Source: a virus. Taken from it: a stretch of 30,726 nt of DNA. A program made the translations under genes and the position numbers. Positions 13,290 through 19,715 of this stretch are shown here, piece by piece. The notes below the pieces were generated by a model, which saw only the letters and a program-made list of their open reading frames with translations, did no database searches and was not told where the DNA came from. Numbering within the stretch: the stretch's first letter is position 1; each line of letters begins with the position of its first letter. Where the stretch lies: positions 1 through 30,726 of IMG/VR virus record IMGVR_UViG_3300028889_000021; one strand, 5' to 3'.

Positions 13290-13455
13290 CATGCAAGAAG
13301 GGCCCGGCGTGAGCCGGGCCCCCAAGGGTAGATTGGTAGCGTAAGCTGGTTCGATTCCAGCGTCAGGTGGTCCTGTTGTCGGGTTCGATTCCCGTTAACC
13401 ATGGTGGCTAATCGGGCGGCGGCCCGCGCAGAGTGGTTCGACTCCACTCCTACCC
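13285..13455 (+). ncRNA. Cluster of three tRNA-like T-arms
   Basis: Three T-arms with canonical 7-nt loops lie in tandem: GCTGG-TTCGATT-CCAGC (13345-13361), CGGG-TTCGATT-CCCG (13380-13394) and GAGTGG-TTCGACT-CCACTC (13431-13449). Possible acceptor partners are CCTGAC/GTCAGG (13285-13290 with 13362-13367), TGGT/ACCA (13368-13371 with 13398-13401) and GGTGG/CTACC (13403-13407 with 13450-13454). GGGTAG (13326-13331) could instead pair with CTACCC (13450-13455), enclosing all three. No anticodon arm is evident. The cluster lies between convergent genes, ending two bases before the stop of the leftward sigma-like gene. Confidence 0.65.
13300..13321. terminator. Strong 9-bp GC hairpin at end of rightward block
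   Basis: GGGCCCGGC and GCCGGGCCC pair perfectly around GTGA. It follows the last gene of the early block by ten bases. There is no U-tail, and it sits inside the first tRNA-like unit of the cluster. Confidence 0.55.
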
Positions 13456-13457
13456 AC

Positions 13458-14138
13458 TCAGCCTTCGTAGTCTCGCTCGATCCGAGCTTGACCAGAAGCG
13501 TTACCACGGGCCTCTGTGCGCCCGTCGTACCCCTCGCGGAACTTAGTGAGGGGCGTCTGCCCAAGCAGTGTCTGAATGGCCTTGACGGCCCGCTCGTGAC
13601 GTTCCGAGACGCTCTGCTTGGTAGTGCCGGTCTGCTCACCGATCATGGTGAACGTGTACTGGTACTTGTAGCGCCACACGATGAGGTTGTAGTAGTCTTC
13701 CGGCAGCTTCTCAACCGCCGACTTGACGTCGGCGTACGCTGCAAGGTTGTTGCCAGCGGTAGCAGGCTCAGCCTTAGCCTTAGGCATGGCATCCAGCGCG
13801 GTAGCGAAGGACTGCCAGTCTTCGTGTCGGAAGATCACTTCAAGGATGCTCTTGATCAGCTCGACCGAGTAGAAGAACCGATCTTCCTCCTGATAGCCGT
13901 AGACCGCAGCGTCCTCTGTCTTGAGGTACGTGTTGGCAGCCTTCAAGAGAAGGCTGTCCAGTGCTGCAACCGTGCTGTTCTCGTCAGAGAGGATTCTGAG
14001 AACGGTCTTCTTGTTTTCCATGATCCACACCCAGATCTCCTGCTTGATGTCGGAGACGTCGTGGTGTGCAGGGAACTTGGATGATGCGATGCTCGCAGCA
14101 CGGTCGACTGCGGGCGTCAATCTAGTCCAGTCCAACAT
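13458..14138 (-). CDS. Sigma-factor-like transcription regulator
   Basis: This 226-aa protein has a C-terminal sigma-70 region-4-like helix-turn-helix: a segment VEKLPEDYYNLIVWRYKYQY leads into GEQTGTTKQSVSERHERAVK (about 160-190). The N-terminal half is helical and could be a degenerate region 2 (SDIKQEIWVWIMENKKTV). It could redirect host RNA polymerase to phage promoters, for example of the late leftward operon. Its ATG overlaps the stop of the metallophosphoesterase upstream. A full ECF-type region 2 is not obvious, so an HTH-only regulator remains possible. Confidence 0.7.
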   Translation of the reverse strand: MLDWTRLTPAVDRAASIASSKFPAHHDVSDIKQEIWVWIMENKKTVLRILSDENSTVAALDSLLLKAANTYLKTEDAAVYGYQEEDRFFYSVELIKSILEVIFRHEDWQSFATALDAMPKAKAEPATAGNNLAAYADVKSAVEKLPEDYYNLIVWRYKYQYTFTMIGEQTGTTKQSVSERHERAVKAIQTLLGQTPLTKFREGYDGRTEARGNASGQARIERDYEG

Positions 14139-14908
14139 CAGATGCGCTCTCCCTTGAAGTAACCCAACCGGTCTACTAGTGTAACAAGCTCAGGCCACAC
14201 TCTCTTCCCGTCATCCTCCAGCCATGCGAATGACTGTTGCCAGGATACGGCGCCGTCCTTGACGTACGTCGCCGCCACGGGATCCATGATACTTCCCGCG
14301 TTCATCGTGAACCGAGGGGAGACCTTGCCCGAGTAACCGAACGCACGAGTGATCAGGAAAGGTTGATGCGTGTGACCGAACACGAAGTTCTTGTCGGACC
14401 CATAGCGCTTGGCGAACTTGGTGTCCCAAGCGGAAGCGGAGGCACAGTATCCGCCCGACTCGTGGCCGTGGATCGCAAGGGTGTTAGTAGCGATCCTGTA
14501 GGGACCACGCTCGTAGCGCACGTCCAGCTCCGACAGCTCGAACAGGGATTCTACTTCAAGAGCCCTGAGCGGGGAGAGTGGAGCCGCGTACTTGCGTACG
14601 AATTCCCTCAACCGAAGGTCATGGTTGCCCTCAAGCCACGTGATCGAGGCGTGTGGAGCAGCCTCCCTGATGGGTACCAGGACGTCACTGCGGTATCCAT
14701 CGATGTGCTCCTGTAGGGTGTCGGCGTACTCACCTGCGGTACCCTTGCTCCACTGAGATACCGTAGGGAAGTCGATGCCGTCACCGATCTGGATGATCTG
14801 GTCTGGCTGCCTGTCACGTACTACACCGAGAATCTTCTGTAGTACAACGCCGTCGTGATACGGGTACTGTACGTCAGGCAGGATGAGTGTTGACTTCGTC
14901 TTGGCCAT
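14138..14908 (-). CDS. Calcineurin-like metallophosphoesterase
   Basis: This 256-aa protein has the metal-binding signature of the family in order: DVQ at 12-14 (DxH is usual, so the His is replaced by Gln), GDGID at 42-46, GNHD at 94-97, a HGHE at 147-150 and GHTH at 178-181. It should hydrolyse phosphomono- or diesters in a two-metal site. The Gln substitution is also seen in some phage members and may alter metal preference. It leads a two-gene leftward unit with the sigma-like gene. A rightward promoter overlaps its first codons. Confidence 0.88.
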   Translation of the reverse strand: MAKTKSTLILPDVQYPYHDGVVLQKILGVVRDRQPDQIIQIGDGIDFPTVSQWSKGTAGEYADTLQEHIDGYRSDVLVPIREAAPHASITWLEGNHDLRLREFVRKYAAPLSPLRALEVESLFELSELDVRYERGPYRIATNTLAIHGHESGGYCASASAWDTKFAKRYGSDKNFVFGHTHQPFLITRAFGYSGKVSPRFTMNAGSIMDPVAATYVKDGAVSWQQSFAWLEDDGKRVWPELVTLVDRLGYFKGERI

Positions 14909-14919
14909 ACACCTAGTAT
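14890..14919 (+). promoter_or_regulatory. Sigma-70-type promoter for the regulator operon
   Basis: TTGACT (14890-14895) and TAGTAT (14914-14919) are separated by 18 bases. The -35 lies within the start of the leftward metallophosphoesterase gene. A transcript would begin near 14926, only about a dozen bases before ATG 14938, giving a very short leader. Confidence 0.6.
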
Positions 14920-14937
14920 AGCATGGAGGTGATCCGT

Positions 14938-15162
14938 ATGGCAGCGCGTAAGGCGCCGCCCGACATGAGGGAAAAGAAGCAGGTCACAGCACGTATGACA
15001 GAGCAGTTCGCCGAGGATCTGAACCTGATCCTTGCGACCTACGGCCTGTCGGACGTGACCTACGTACTACAGCAGAGTGTGGCAGCTCAGGCTGCCGCCA
15101 TACGGAGTCGTAGGGCAGGCCGCCCTACGCCCTACGCCAACGCCATACAGGAGGGCGAGTGA
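14938..15162 (+). CDS. Small DNA-binding-like protein (possible ribbon-helix-helix)
   Basis: ATG 14938 follows GGAGGTGATC, an almost complete anti-16S match, 8 bases upstream; the upstream ATG at 14923 lies before this site. After a basic start, KKQVTARMTEQFAEDLNLIL resembles the strand-helix pattern of ribbon-helix-helix proteins, followed by a second helix and a basic tail. The protein may be a small repressor controlling its own divergent region. The call is tentative because the pattern is short. Confidence 0.65.
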   Translation: MAARKAPPDMREKKQVTARMTEQFAEDLNLILATYGLSDVTYVLQQSVAAQAAAIRSRRAGRPTPYANAIQEGE

Positions 15163-15326
15163 AGGTTCATGTAAGGCGCGGCACTGTGATGCCGCCCTAC
15201 GAGGCGACTCTGATCAACGTCGTGTACGCCAAGGGTAAGTACCAGGCGATCATCGTAGACAGCGAGTTCGGCGATCTCTTCGTGGTGGACGCGTCCGACC
15301 TGGATGAGTGGGAAGGACCAGTGTGA
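15159..15326 (+). CDS. Small protein of unknown function (55 aa)
   Basis: GTG 15159 overlaps the stop of the previous gene as GTGA, so the two are translationally coupled. The product (MKVHVRRGTVMPPYEATLIN) is beta-rich, with a repeated valine/isoleucine pattern ending in VVDASDLDEWEGPV. Its stop overlaps a CRP-type palindrome. No family is recognised. Confidence 0.7.
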   Translation: MKVHVRRGTVMPPYEATLINVVYAKGKYQAIIVDSEFGDLFVVDASDLDEWEGPV

Positions 15327-15337
15327 CGTAGGTCACA
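15322..15337. promoter_or_regulatory. CRP-type operator palindrome
   Basis: TGTGAC-GTAG-GTCACA is a perfect inverted repeat and fits both TGTGA-N6-TCACA and the Streptomyces-type GTG-N6-GNCAC pattern of CRP-family sites. It lies ~190 bases before the WhiB-like gene, with a TATAGG box at 15400-15405 between them. Host Crp control is an inference. Confidence 0.55.
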
Positions 15338-15514
15338 AAAACTACCTGAAATTTTTCTGGGGGATCCGGAATGAAACCCCATGATCAAAGTGTTTCCTGT
15401 ATAGGTACAGAGACACGGAGAGGGCCGACCCCCAGGGAGGGCCCAACCAGAGTCCTACAGTAGACAGCAGTAGGGGCACGCCTGAGGGCGACCCCTTCCA
15501 GCGGGAGGAGATGT

Positions 15515-16000
15515 ATGGTTCGGGTCCCAGTGTATCGACAGAGACTCAACGTACCTAACACGATGAAGATGTGGTGGGAGGATGCTTCGTGCCTCACTTC
15601 CCCCGCTGAGATTTTTGAGGCCCGCCTTGACGGCGGGCTCAACGGGGCTAAGACTAAGCAGGAGGTGGTGCAGGAGGAACAAGAGAAGTTCGACCGTGCA
15701 CAACAGATCTGCAACGACTGTCCCGTCTGGCACTTGTGCTACCAGAAGGCATCACCAGACGACTTCTTCTACACCATGCGGGCGGGCATCGAGCCCGGCC
15801 AGTTCAAGACCTACAAGGAGCAGGGTCGAGTGAACTATCGCTCGGGTCAGTCTCTTGAAGACAAGAACACCTGCGCCCAGGGTCACAACAACTGGAAGGT
15901 CTGGGGTAAGAAGAGGCCACGCCGTAAGTGCGTGGACTGCTCGAAAGAGAACACGGCACGACAGAAAGCGAAGAAGCGAGCTGCTATACTGGAGGCATGA
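15515..16000 (+). CDS. WhiB-family iron-sulfur transcription regulator
   Basis: This 161-aa protein has the WhiB signature MWWEDASC (Cys26) followed by CNDCPVWHLC (Cys66, 69, 75), matching C-Xn-C-X2-C-X5-C for a 4Fe-4S cluster. The gap between the first two cysteines is 39 residues, longer than the usual 14-22. The usual GVWGG turn is replaced by MRAGIEP. A second Cys/His set near the C-terminus (C120, H124, C139, C142) in a very basic tail may bind zinc and DNA. WhiB proteins act with the primary sigma factor in actinobacteria. The start ATG 15515 follows GGGAGGAG. Confidence 0.85.
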   Translation: MVRVPVYRQRLNVPNTMKMWWEDASCLTSPAEIFEARLDGGLNGAKTKQEVVQEEQEKFDRAQQICNDCPVWHLCYQKASPDDFFYTMRAGIEPGQFKTYKEQGRVNYRSGQSLEDKNTCAQGHNNWKVWGKKRPRRKCVDCSKENTARQKAKKRAAILEA

Positions 16001-16809
16001 TACCTCACATCTCACACTCGCAGTACAAAGCCTACACGTCGTGCCCTAGATCCTGGTACCTGAGCAAGGTCCGTCAGGGCGAGGAGATCCAGTCGTGGTA
16101 CATCCCGATCGGGTCTGCTGTGCACGACATGATCGAGGATTGGATCAATCCCGAGATCCACTTCGCAGGACTCGATGACATCAAGGCGGAGGACTACTTC
16201 TACCCTCTGGTCGAGAAGCAGATGAAGATCGAACCAGACCTGTCCAAGTGGAAGGCGGGCGGCCCCGAGGCCGACCCGGTCACCCATGAGAAGGCCCTCC
16301 AGAGGGCCAAGGATTGCTTCGAGAGGGCGCTTCAGGAGCTGGAGGACATAGAGGTCTGGGAGGTGGAGTTCGACGCCTCAGGCCCCCTTCCAGGGCTTTC
16401 TGTCCCGGTCAAGGGTTTCATCGACATCGTCGGTGAGCACAAGAAGAAGGGGCCGGTCGTCGTAGACTGGAAGACCGGGAGTACCAAGCCCGACAAGTCC
16501 CAGCTCGAAACCTATGCAGCCCTGCTGAAGAATACCGACTACTGGGAGGCCAAGTTCCACGGTCGGTATGTGATGCTGGCACCCGGCGCACCGAACACCA
16601 GGTACGTCGATCTGTCCGACATCGATCCGGCTGCCATCGGCGCCAAGTACCAGGCCGTGGTAGACAAGATGAACGAGAAGCTGTATGCTGCTAACGCAGG
16701 GTTCGGCTGCCGGTTCTGCTTCCAGGCAGAGAACTGCCTGGTCAACAAGGGCATGACGCCGAGGGCAACCTACTACGACAGGAGCGCGGAAGATGGGTTC
16801 CCGTTCTGA
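15997..16809 (+). CDS. Cas4/RecB-type PD-(D/E)XK exonuclease with Fe-S cluster
   Basis: This 270-aa protein shows Cas4-like order. Cys16 lies in TSCPRSWYL, GSAVH at 39-43 supplies the conserved His, and D143 (FID) and VVVDWKTG (D157, K159) form the nuclease core. QLETYA (169-174) is the RecB-type QxxxY, and C238, C241 and C247 complete a 4Fe-4S cluster with Cys16. It probably resects DNA ends in phage replication or recombination. No CRISPR array or cas1/cas2 gene is present, so a spacer-acquisition role is not supported. Its ATG overlaps the WhiB stop as ATGA. Confidence 0.87.
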   Translation: MIPHISHSQYKAYTSCPRSWYLSKVRQGEEIQSWYIPIGSAVHDMIEDWINPEIHFAGLDDIKAEDYFYPLVEKQMKIEPDLSKWKAGGPEADPVTHEKALQRAKDCFERALQELEDIEVWEVEFDASGPLPGLSVPVKGFIDIVGEHKKKGPVVVDWKTGSTKPDKSQLETYAALLKNTDYWEAKFHGRYVMLAPGAPNTRYVDLSDIDPAAIGAKYQAVVDKMNEKLYAANAGFGCRFCFQAENCLVNKGMTPRATYYDRSAEDGFPF

Positions 16810-16945
16810 CGACGACTACTGGAACAACAAGTACGCCGAGGTCGCCGAGTGCTACGATCACGGTGAGATGTACTACGATGAAGACGCCGAGGACTGGCGT
16901 TGCTCCGACTGCGAAGAGATCGAGGTAACCTACAAGTATGGCTGA
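16793..16945 (+). CDS. Small acidic Cys-containing protein (50 aa)
   Basis: This 50-aa frame starts at ATG 16793 inside the end of the nuclease gene, behind GGAGCG. It is acidic and tyrosine-rich and contains one early Cys, a His, and a CSDC near the end, which together might hold a metal. It overlaps the next gene by eight bases. Overlapping placement and codon use support it. No family is recognised. Confidence 0.6.
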   Translation: MGSRSDDDYWNNKYAEVAECYDHGEMYYDEDAEDWRCSDCEEIEVTYKYG

Positions 16946-17315
16946 GATCGAGATCACCCTTCCGACCGTGCAGTACGGGAACGTGAAGGTGCGGGCTACG
17001 CCCGAGGAACTGGGACTCAAGTCCCTTGCCGAGGCGTACGATGTGGGTGTAGCCTCGGCGGTGTACCTGAACCTGTTCTCTCAGGGGTTCAAGAAGGGTG
17101 CCAGCCTGGACGTGAGCGCCCCTCAGGGGGCGCCGGAACAGTCCGATGGTACCGACGTCCACGCTGAGGCTCAGAGGCTGCTGGAGGAGGGCCTGGGGGC
17201 TTCTGAGGCGGAGGCATCCGACGACGCCCCCTGGAACTCCACGGTTGACAAGCCGAAGAAGCCGTGGGAGAATATGGATACGGCCCCGGCTCCGGTCGTG
17301 GACGACGTGTGGTGA
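16938..17315 (+). CDS. Protein of unknown function in the replication operon (125 aa)
   Basis: The N-terminal ~50 residues form a folded unit (ITLPTVQYGNVKVRATPEEL), while the rest is Ala/Glu/Pro-rich and probably disordered, ending in an acidic aromatic PVVDDVW. Acidic C-terminal tips are typical of proteins that recruit replication partners, such as SSBs. It lies between the Cas4-like nuclease and the SSB-like gene, so a helper role in replication is plausible but not shown. Confidence 0.75.
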   Translation: MAEIEITLPTVQYGNVKVRATPEELGLKSLAEAYDVGVASAVYLNLFSQGFKKGASLDVSAPQGAPEQSDGTDVHAEAQRLLEEGLGASEAEASDDAPWNSTVDKPKKPWENMDTAPAPVVDDVW

Positions 17316-17380
17316 TAGACTGGAGCTTCAGTCTCACCGAAGAAGAAGACAACAGACTCAACAAGGAGATACTAGAACAC

Positions 17381-17818
17381 ATGCCTACTCTCGATGAACT
17401 CCTCGGCGGCTCCGGCGAGAAGCGCCCGAAGGTGATCAACCTCAAGAACGTCGGCGAGTTCGTGAAGGGTGTCATCACCCAGATCGACACCGACGCCCCG
17501 GTCTTCGAGTGGGACCAGTCCAACAACCGCCCCGGCCTCCAGAAGTTCTGGGTGGACGGCAAGCCCAAGGGTGTGGCGAAGGATGAGGCCGAGCGCGCTG
17601 GCCTCAACCCGGTCCACCAGATCATGGTCACCGTCGAGACGAACGACGGTCTCGTTCGGATCCCGTTCAACTCCAAGGACGAGCGGGAGAAGTTCAAGCA
17701 GGCGATCATCGACGCCGGTGGCAGCATCGACGTCGGCGACACGCTCGGCAAGAAGCTGATCGAGCGGACCGGCAACATCAAGACGCACGAGGTGAAGCTC
17801 ATCCGCAAGGAGGGCTGA
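17381..17818 (+). CDS. Single-stranded DNA-binding-like protein (OB-fold candidate)
   Basis: The 145-aa product (MPTLDELLGGSGEKRPKVIN) has a beta-rich core reminiscent of phage OB-fold SSBs: VKGVITQIDT, then PVHQIMVTVETNDGLVRIPF. It lacks the classical acidic C-tip. The start is uncertain: ATG 17381 has AAGGAG 12 bases upstream, while GTG 17312 overlaps the previous stop as GTGA and adds 23 residues. Its position between a nuclease and a RecA-fold ATPase supports a DNA replication role. Confidence 0.6.
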   Translation: MPTLDELLGGSGEKRPKVINLKNVGEFVKGVITQIDTDAPVFEWDQSNNRPGLQKFWVDGKPKGVAKDEAERAGLNPVHQIMVTVETNDGLVRIPFNSKDEREKFKQAIIDAGGSIDVGDTLGKKLIERTGNIKTHEVKLIRKEG

Positions 17819-17823
17819 GATTG

Positions 17824-17843
17824 GGGGCGCCTTCGGGCGCCCC
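17824..17843. terminator. UUCG-capped GC hairpin
   Basis: GGGGCGCC and GGCGCCCC form 8 perfect pairs around TTCG, five bases after the SSB-like stop. It directly precedes the tmRNA-like domain, mirroring the hairpin-plus-tRNA-like arrangement of the early operon in reverse order. Confidence 0.55.
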
Positions 17844-17848
17844 ACCTA

Positions 17849-17926
17849 GGGCCTGGAAGGTTTCGACTGCCAGTAAAGCCGCACGCGGAGGCTGGTAGGA
17901 CATGGGTTCGACTCCCATCAGGTCCA
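17849..17926 (+). ncRNA. Mini-tmRNA-like acceptor/T-arm domain without tag frame
   Basis: GGGCCTG (17849-17855) pairs with CAGGTCC (17919-17925) in a 7-bp acceptor stem whose third pair is G:U, the alanine identity element. A17926 is in the discriminator position. The T-arm is ATGGG-TTCGACT-CCCAT (17902-17918). The 5' side reads GGTTTCGACT (17859-17868) and the 3' side GGTAGGACATGGGTTCGA, both very like the ends of actinobacterial tmRNA. CTGCCAG/CTGGTAG (17867-17873 with 17892-17898) replaces helix P2, enclosing an 18-base loop with CCG/CGG. Tag frame and pseudoknots are absent and CCA is not encoded. Confidence 0.85.
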
Positions 17927-17927
17927 C

Positions 17928-18059
17928 GTGAACTTAACCGACGAGCAAGAGAAGGATCTCGACGAGCAGGCCAAGCGGTTCAGCGAGACCATCGGAGATG
18001 GCTCGCACCTGGCTAGCGGCTCTGCCGCTGAGCCCAAGGACACCAAGGGAGGCAAGTGA
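17928..18059 (+). CDS. Small acidic protein of unknown function (43 aa)
   Basis: GTG 17928 begins one base after the discriminator position of the mini-tmRNA-like domain, and the only ribosome-site candidate (AGG) lies in that domain's acceptor strand. Folding or 3' processing of the RNA could therefore control translation. The product (MNLTDEQEKDLDEQAKRFSE) is a charged helix followed by a Gly/Ser/Lys tail, and its stop overlaps the next ATG. No family is recognised. Confidence 0.65.
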   Translation: MNLTDEQEKDLDEQAKRFSETIGDGSHLASGSAAEPKDTKGGK

Positions 18060-18229
18060 TGGAAGTGTCTCTCACGTTCGATCGTGAGAGCGGTGAGAGG
18101 CAGATGATGGTCTGCGCCAACGAGAGTGAGTGGCGTGAGTTGCTCGACAACCTCGACGGCGTCGGGCACTCGCCTGCTACGCTCAAGCTGATCGCCGGAC
18201 TCAAGTCGTGGGGAGTGGTGAAGCATTAA
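18059..18229 (+). CDS. Small protein of unknown function (56 aa)
   Basis: The ATG overlaps the previous stop as TGATG, and GGGAGG lies 11 bases upstream. The product begins MEVSLTFDRESGERQMMVCA and is a mixed alpha/beta small protein. Its end overlaps the possible non-standard start of the following ATPase gene. No family is recognised. Confidence 0.7.
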   Translation: MEVSLTFDRESGERQMMVCANESEWRELLDNLDGVGHSPATLKLIAGLKSWGVVKH

Positions 18230-18311
18230 GACACTGGCACGCCAGGTCAAGCGAGGGGTTTCCGCAGGGGAACCCCTTCCTAATCCCTGGCCGATTTTCG
18301 AAGAGAAGAAG

Positions 18312-19085
18312 ATGACCTTCCGGCGGGGAGCGATCAGCATGATCGCCGGTCCTCCCGGCTCGATGAAGACGGTGCTCGCGTTGAACATCGTCAACCAGAT
18401 GGGGCCGAAGGTCCCGACGCTGTACCACTCCTCGGACTCCGACGACTTCACCATGGCTAGCCGCACGCTCTCGATGCTGACCGGCACGCCGACCGAGGAG
18501 ACCGAACTCTGGGTGATGGGCCAGAAGCAGCTGGCCTACGAGACGCTCAAGGACATGGACCACATCCGCTGGTCCTTCCGGTCCAGCCCTACGCTGGAGC
18601 ACATGTGGCGTGAGGCTGAGGCTTTTCGTGAGCTGAACGGCGAGTACCCTCACCACACCGTGATCGACATCATGATGGACATCGACTACGAGGGAGCGGG
18701 GGAACAGAACTACTGGGCCCTCATGGCTGAGCTTAAGGACATGGCGCGTGAACAAGAGACTGCGATCACGATCGTTCATCATACATCTGAAGGGGCGAAG
18801 GCTGGCAGTCCGCCTCCGCGTTCTGCCATCATGGGGAAGGCAAACCAACTACCTACACTCATTCTCACTCTTTGGGGGGATGCTTACGCTGGTACTTTGG
18901 ATGTCGCTACCGTCAAGAATCGCTTCGGTCCTCAGGATGCGATGGGGAAGAAGTACTTCAAGATGGCGGCGAACCCGGGGATCTGCCTGATCGAGGAGAC
19001 GGAGCAGGTGGAGTCCGTCCCGCTACTGTTCAAGGACGGCGTCGCTACGCCGGACGACGAGAAGATCAACGCCTGGGAGGACTAG
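18312..19085 (+). CDS. RecA/DnaB-fold ATPase, probable replicative helicase-like protein
   Basis: The 257-aa frame shows a Walker A GPPGSMKT (13-20), a strand and acidic Walker B around HTVIDIMMDID (115-125), and a sensor-like HH at 156-157 in ITIVHHTSEG. These are the landmarks of DnaB/RepA-type RecA-fold ATPases. It is shorter than full DnaB because no N-terminal primase-binding domain is present. The frame stays open to 18222, and LPNPWPIFEEKK directly before the first ATG reads like real protein, so translation may begin upstream at a rare start such as ATT 18225. Neighbouring endonuclease VII and primase genes support a replication role. Confidence 0.82.
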   Translation: MTFRRGAISMIAGPPGSMKTVLALNIVNQMGPKVPTLYHSSDSDDFTMASRTLSMLTGTPTEETELWVMGQKQLAYETLKDMDHIRWSFRSSPTLEHMWREAEAFRELNGEYPHHTVIDIMMDIDYEGAGEQNYWALMAELKDMAREQETAITIVHHTSEGAKAGSPPPRSAIMGKANQLPTLILTLWGDAYAGTLDVATVKNRFGPQDAMGKKYFKMAANPGICLIEETEQVESVPLLFKDGVATPDDEKINAWED

Positions 19086-19130
19086 ATGTACTGTCACTGC
19101 GGGAGACCTTACCCGTGTCTCGACCACTGA
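19086..19130 (+). CDS. Possible 14-aa Cys-rich micropeptide
   Basis: ATG 19086 immediately follows the ATPase stop and has GGGAGG six bases upstream, a better ribosome site than most genes here. The peptide MYCHCGRPYPCLDH has three Cys and two His. Its end overlaps the start of the endonuclease VII gene in another frame, so it may be a metal-binding micropeptide or a coupling leader for that gene. Confidence 0.4.
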   Translation: MYCHCGRPYPCLDH

Positions 19131-19525
19131 AGGCATGCAAGGACTGTGGGTCCACAACCCGGGCGCTCAAGGCGCCCGGCCCACGGTGCGCCACCTGTCA
19201 CAGGAAGGTGAAGAGTGAGCGACGAGAAGCCGCCTGGGCTAAGGGGCTGGTTCAGCGCTATGGAATCACAGCTGCTCAGTATTGGGAACTTTACGCAGCC
19301 CAAGGAAACTGCTGTTACATCTGCACTACAGCTACTGGTGCAAGCCGCCGACTGTCAGTTGATCACGATCACGCTACGGGATACGTCCGGGGCCTACTGT
19401 GCAGACCTTGCAACACTCTCGTTGGACGGCTACGAGATAACCCTGAGGCATTCGAGAGGGGAGCAGAGTACCTCCGTAACCCTCCAGCCCACACGATCAT
19501 CGGAAAGGTGAAGGCAGATGAGTAG
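19115..19525 (+). CDS. Endonuclease VII-like recombination endonuclease (HNH/His-Me finger)
   Basis: The product resembles T4 endonuclease VII, which resolves Holliday junctions and branched DNA before packaging. Zinc-type Cys pairs occur at CKDC (8-11) and RCATC (24-28). The core is CCYIC (66-70), then LSVDHDHATG (80-89) with the catalytic His, then LLCRPCN (94-100). The start GTG 19115 is favoured by GGGAG nine bases upstream; the long frame reaching back to 18872 would overlap the ATPase and is rejected. About 136 aa, normal for actinophage members. Confidence 0.87.
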   Translation: MSRPLKACKDCGSTTRALKAPGPRCATCHRKVKSERREAAWAKGLVQRYGITAAQYWELYAAQGNCCYICTTATGASRRLSVDHDHATGYVRGLLCRPCNTLVGRLRDNPEAFERGAEYLRNPPAHTIIGKVKADE

Positions 19526-19715
19526 CACGACCGCAGAGATCATGGTCCACTACGGGTGCGACGACCCCAACTTCCAGCGGATGGTTGACGCCCTTCGGTT
19601 CTCGGTCGAACCTCCGCTGGAGTTCGCCGAGCTTGACGAGATGCTGGCGCCGCTGTTCAAGGTGGCGTACGACGCAGGCTACGAGGATGGGCAGGAAGAT
19701 GGACCTCTCGAATGA
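19518..19715 (+). CDS. Small acidic protein of unknown function (65 aa)
   Basis: ATG 19518 overlaps the end of the endonuclease gene by eight bases. The protein (MSSTTAEIMVHYGCDDPNFQ) is acidic and helical, with DAGYEDGQEDGPLE at its C-terminus. It overlaps the next gene too. The tight packing and codon use support it. No family is recognised. Confidence 0.68.
   Translation: MSSTTAEIMVHYGCDDPNFQRMVDALRFSVEPPLEFAELDEMLAPLFKVAYDAGYEDGQEDGPLE

Noticed and set aside
15997-16809. CRISPR system suggested by the Cas4-like nuclease
   Set aside because: No repeat-spacer array and no cas1/cas2 in the window; phage Cas4-like nucleases occur alone.
18872-19114. Upstream extension of the endonuclease VII frame
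   Set aside because: It overlaps the ATPase gene in another frame, and a good start with ribosome site exists at 19115.
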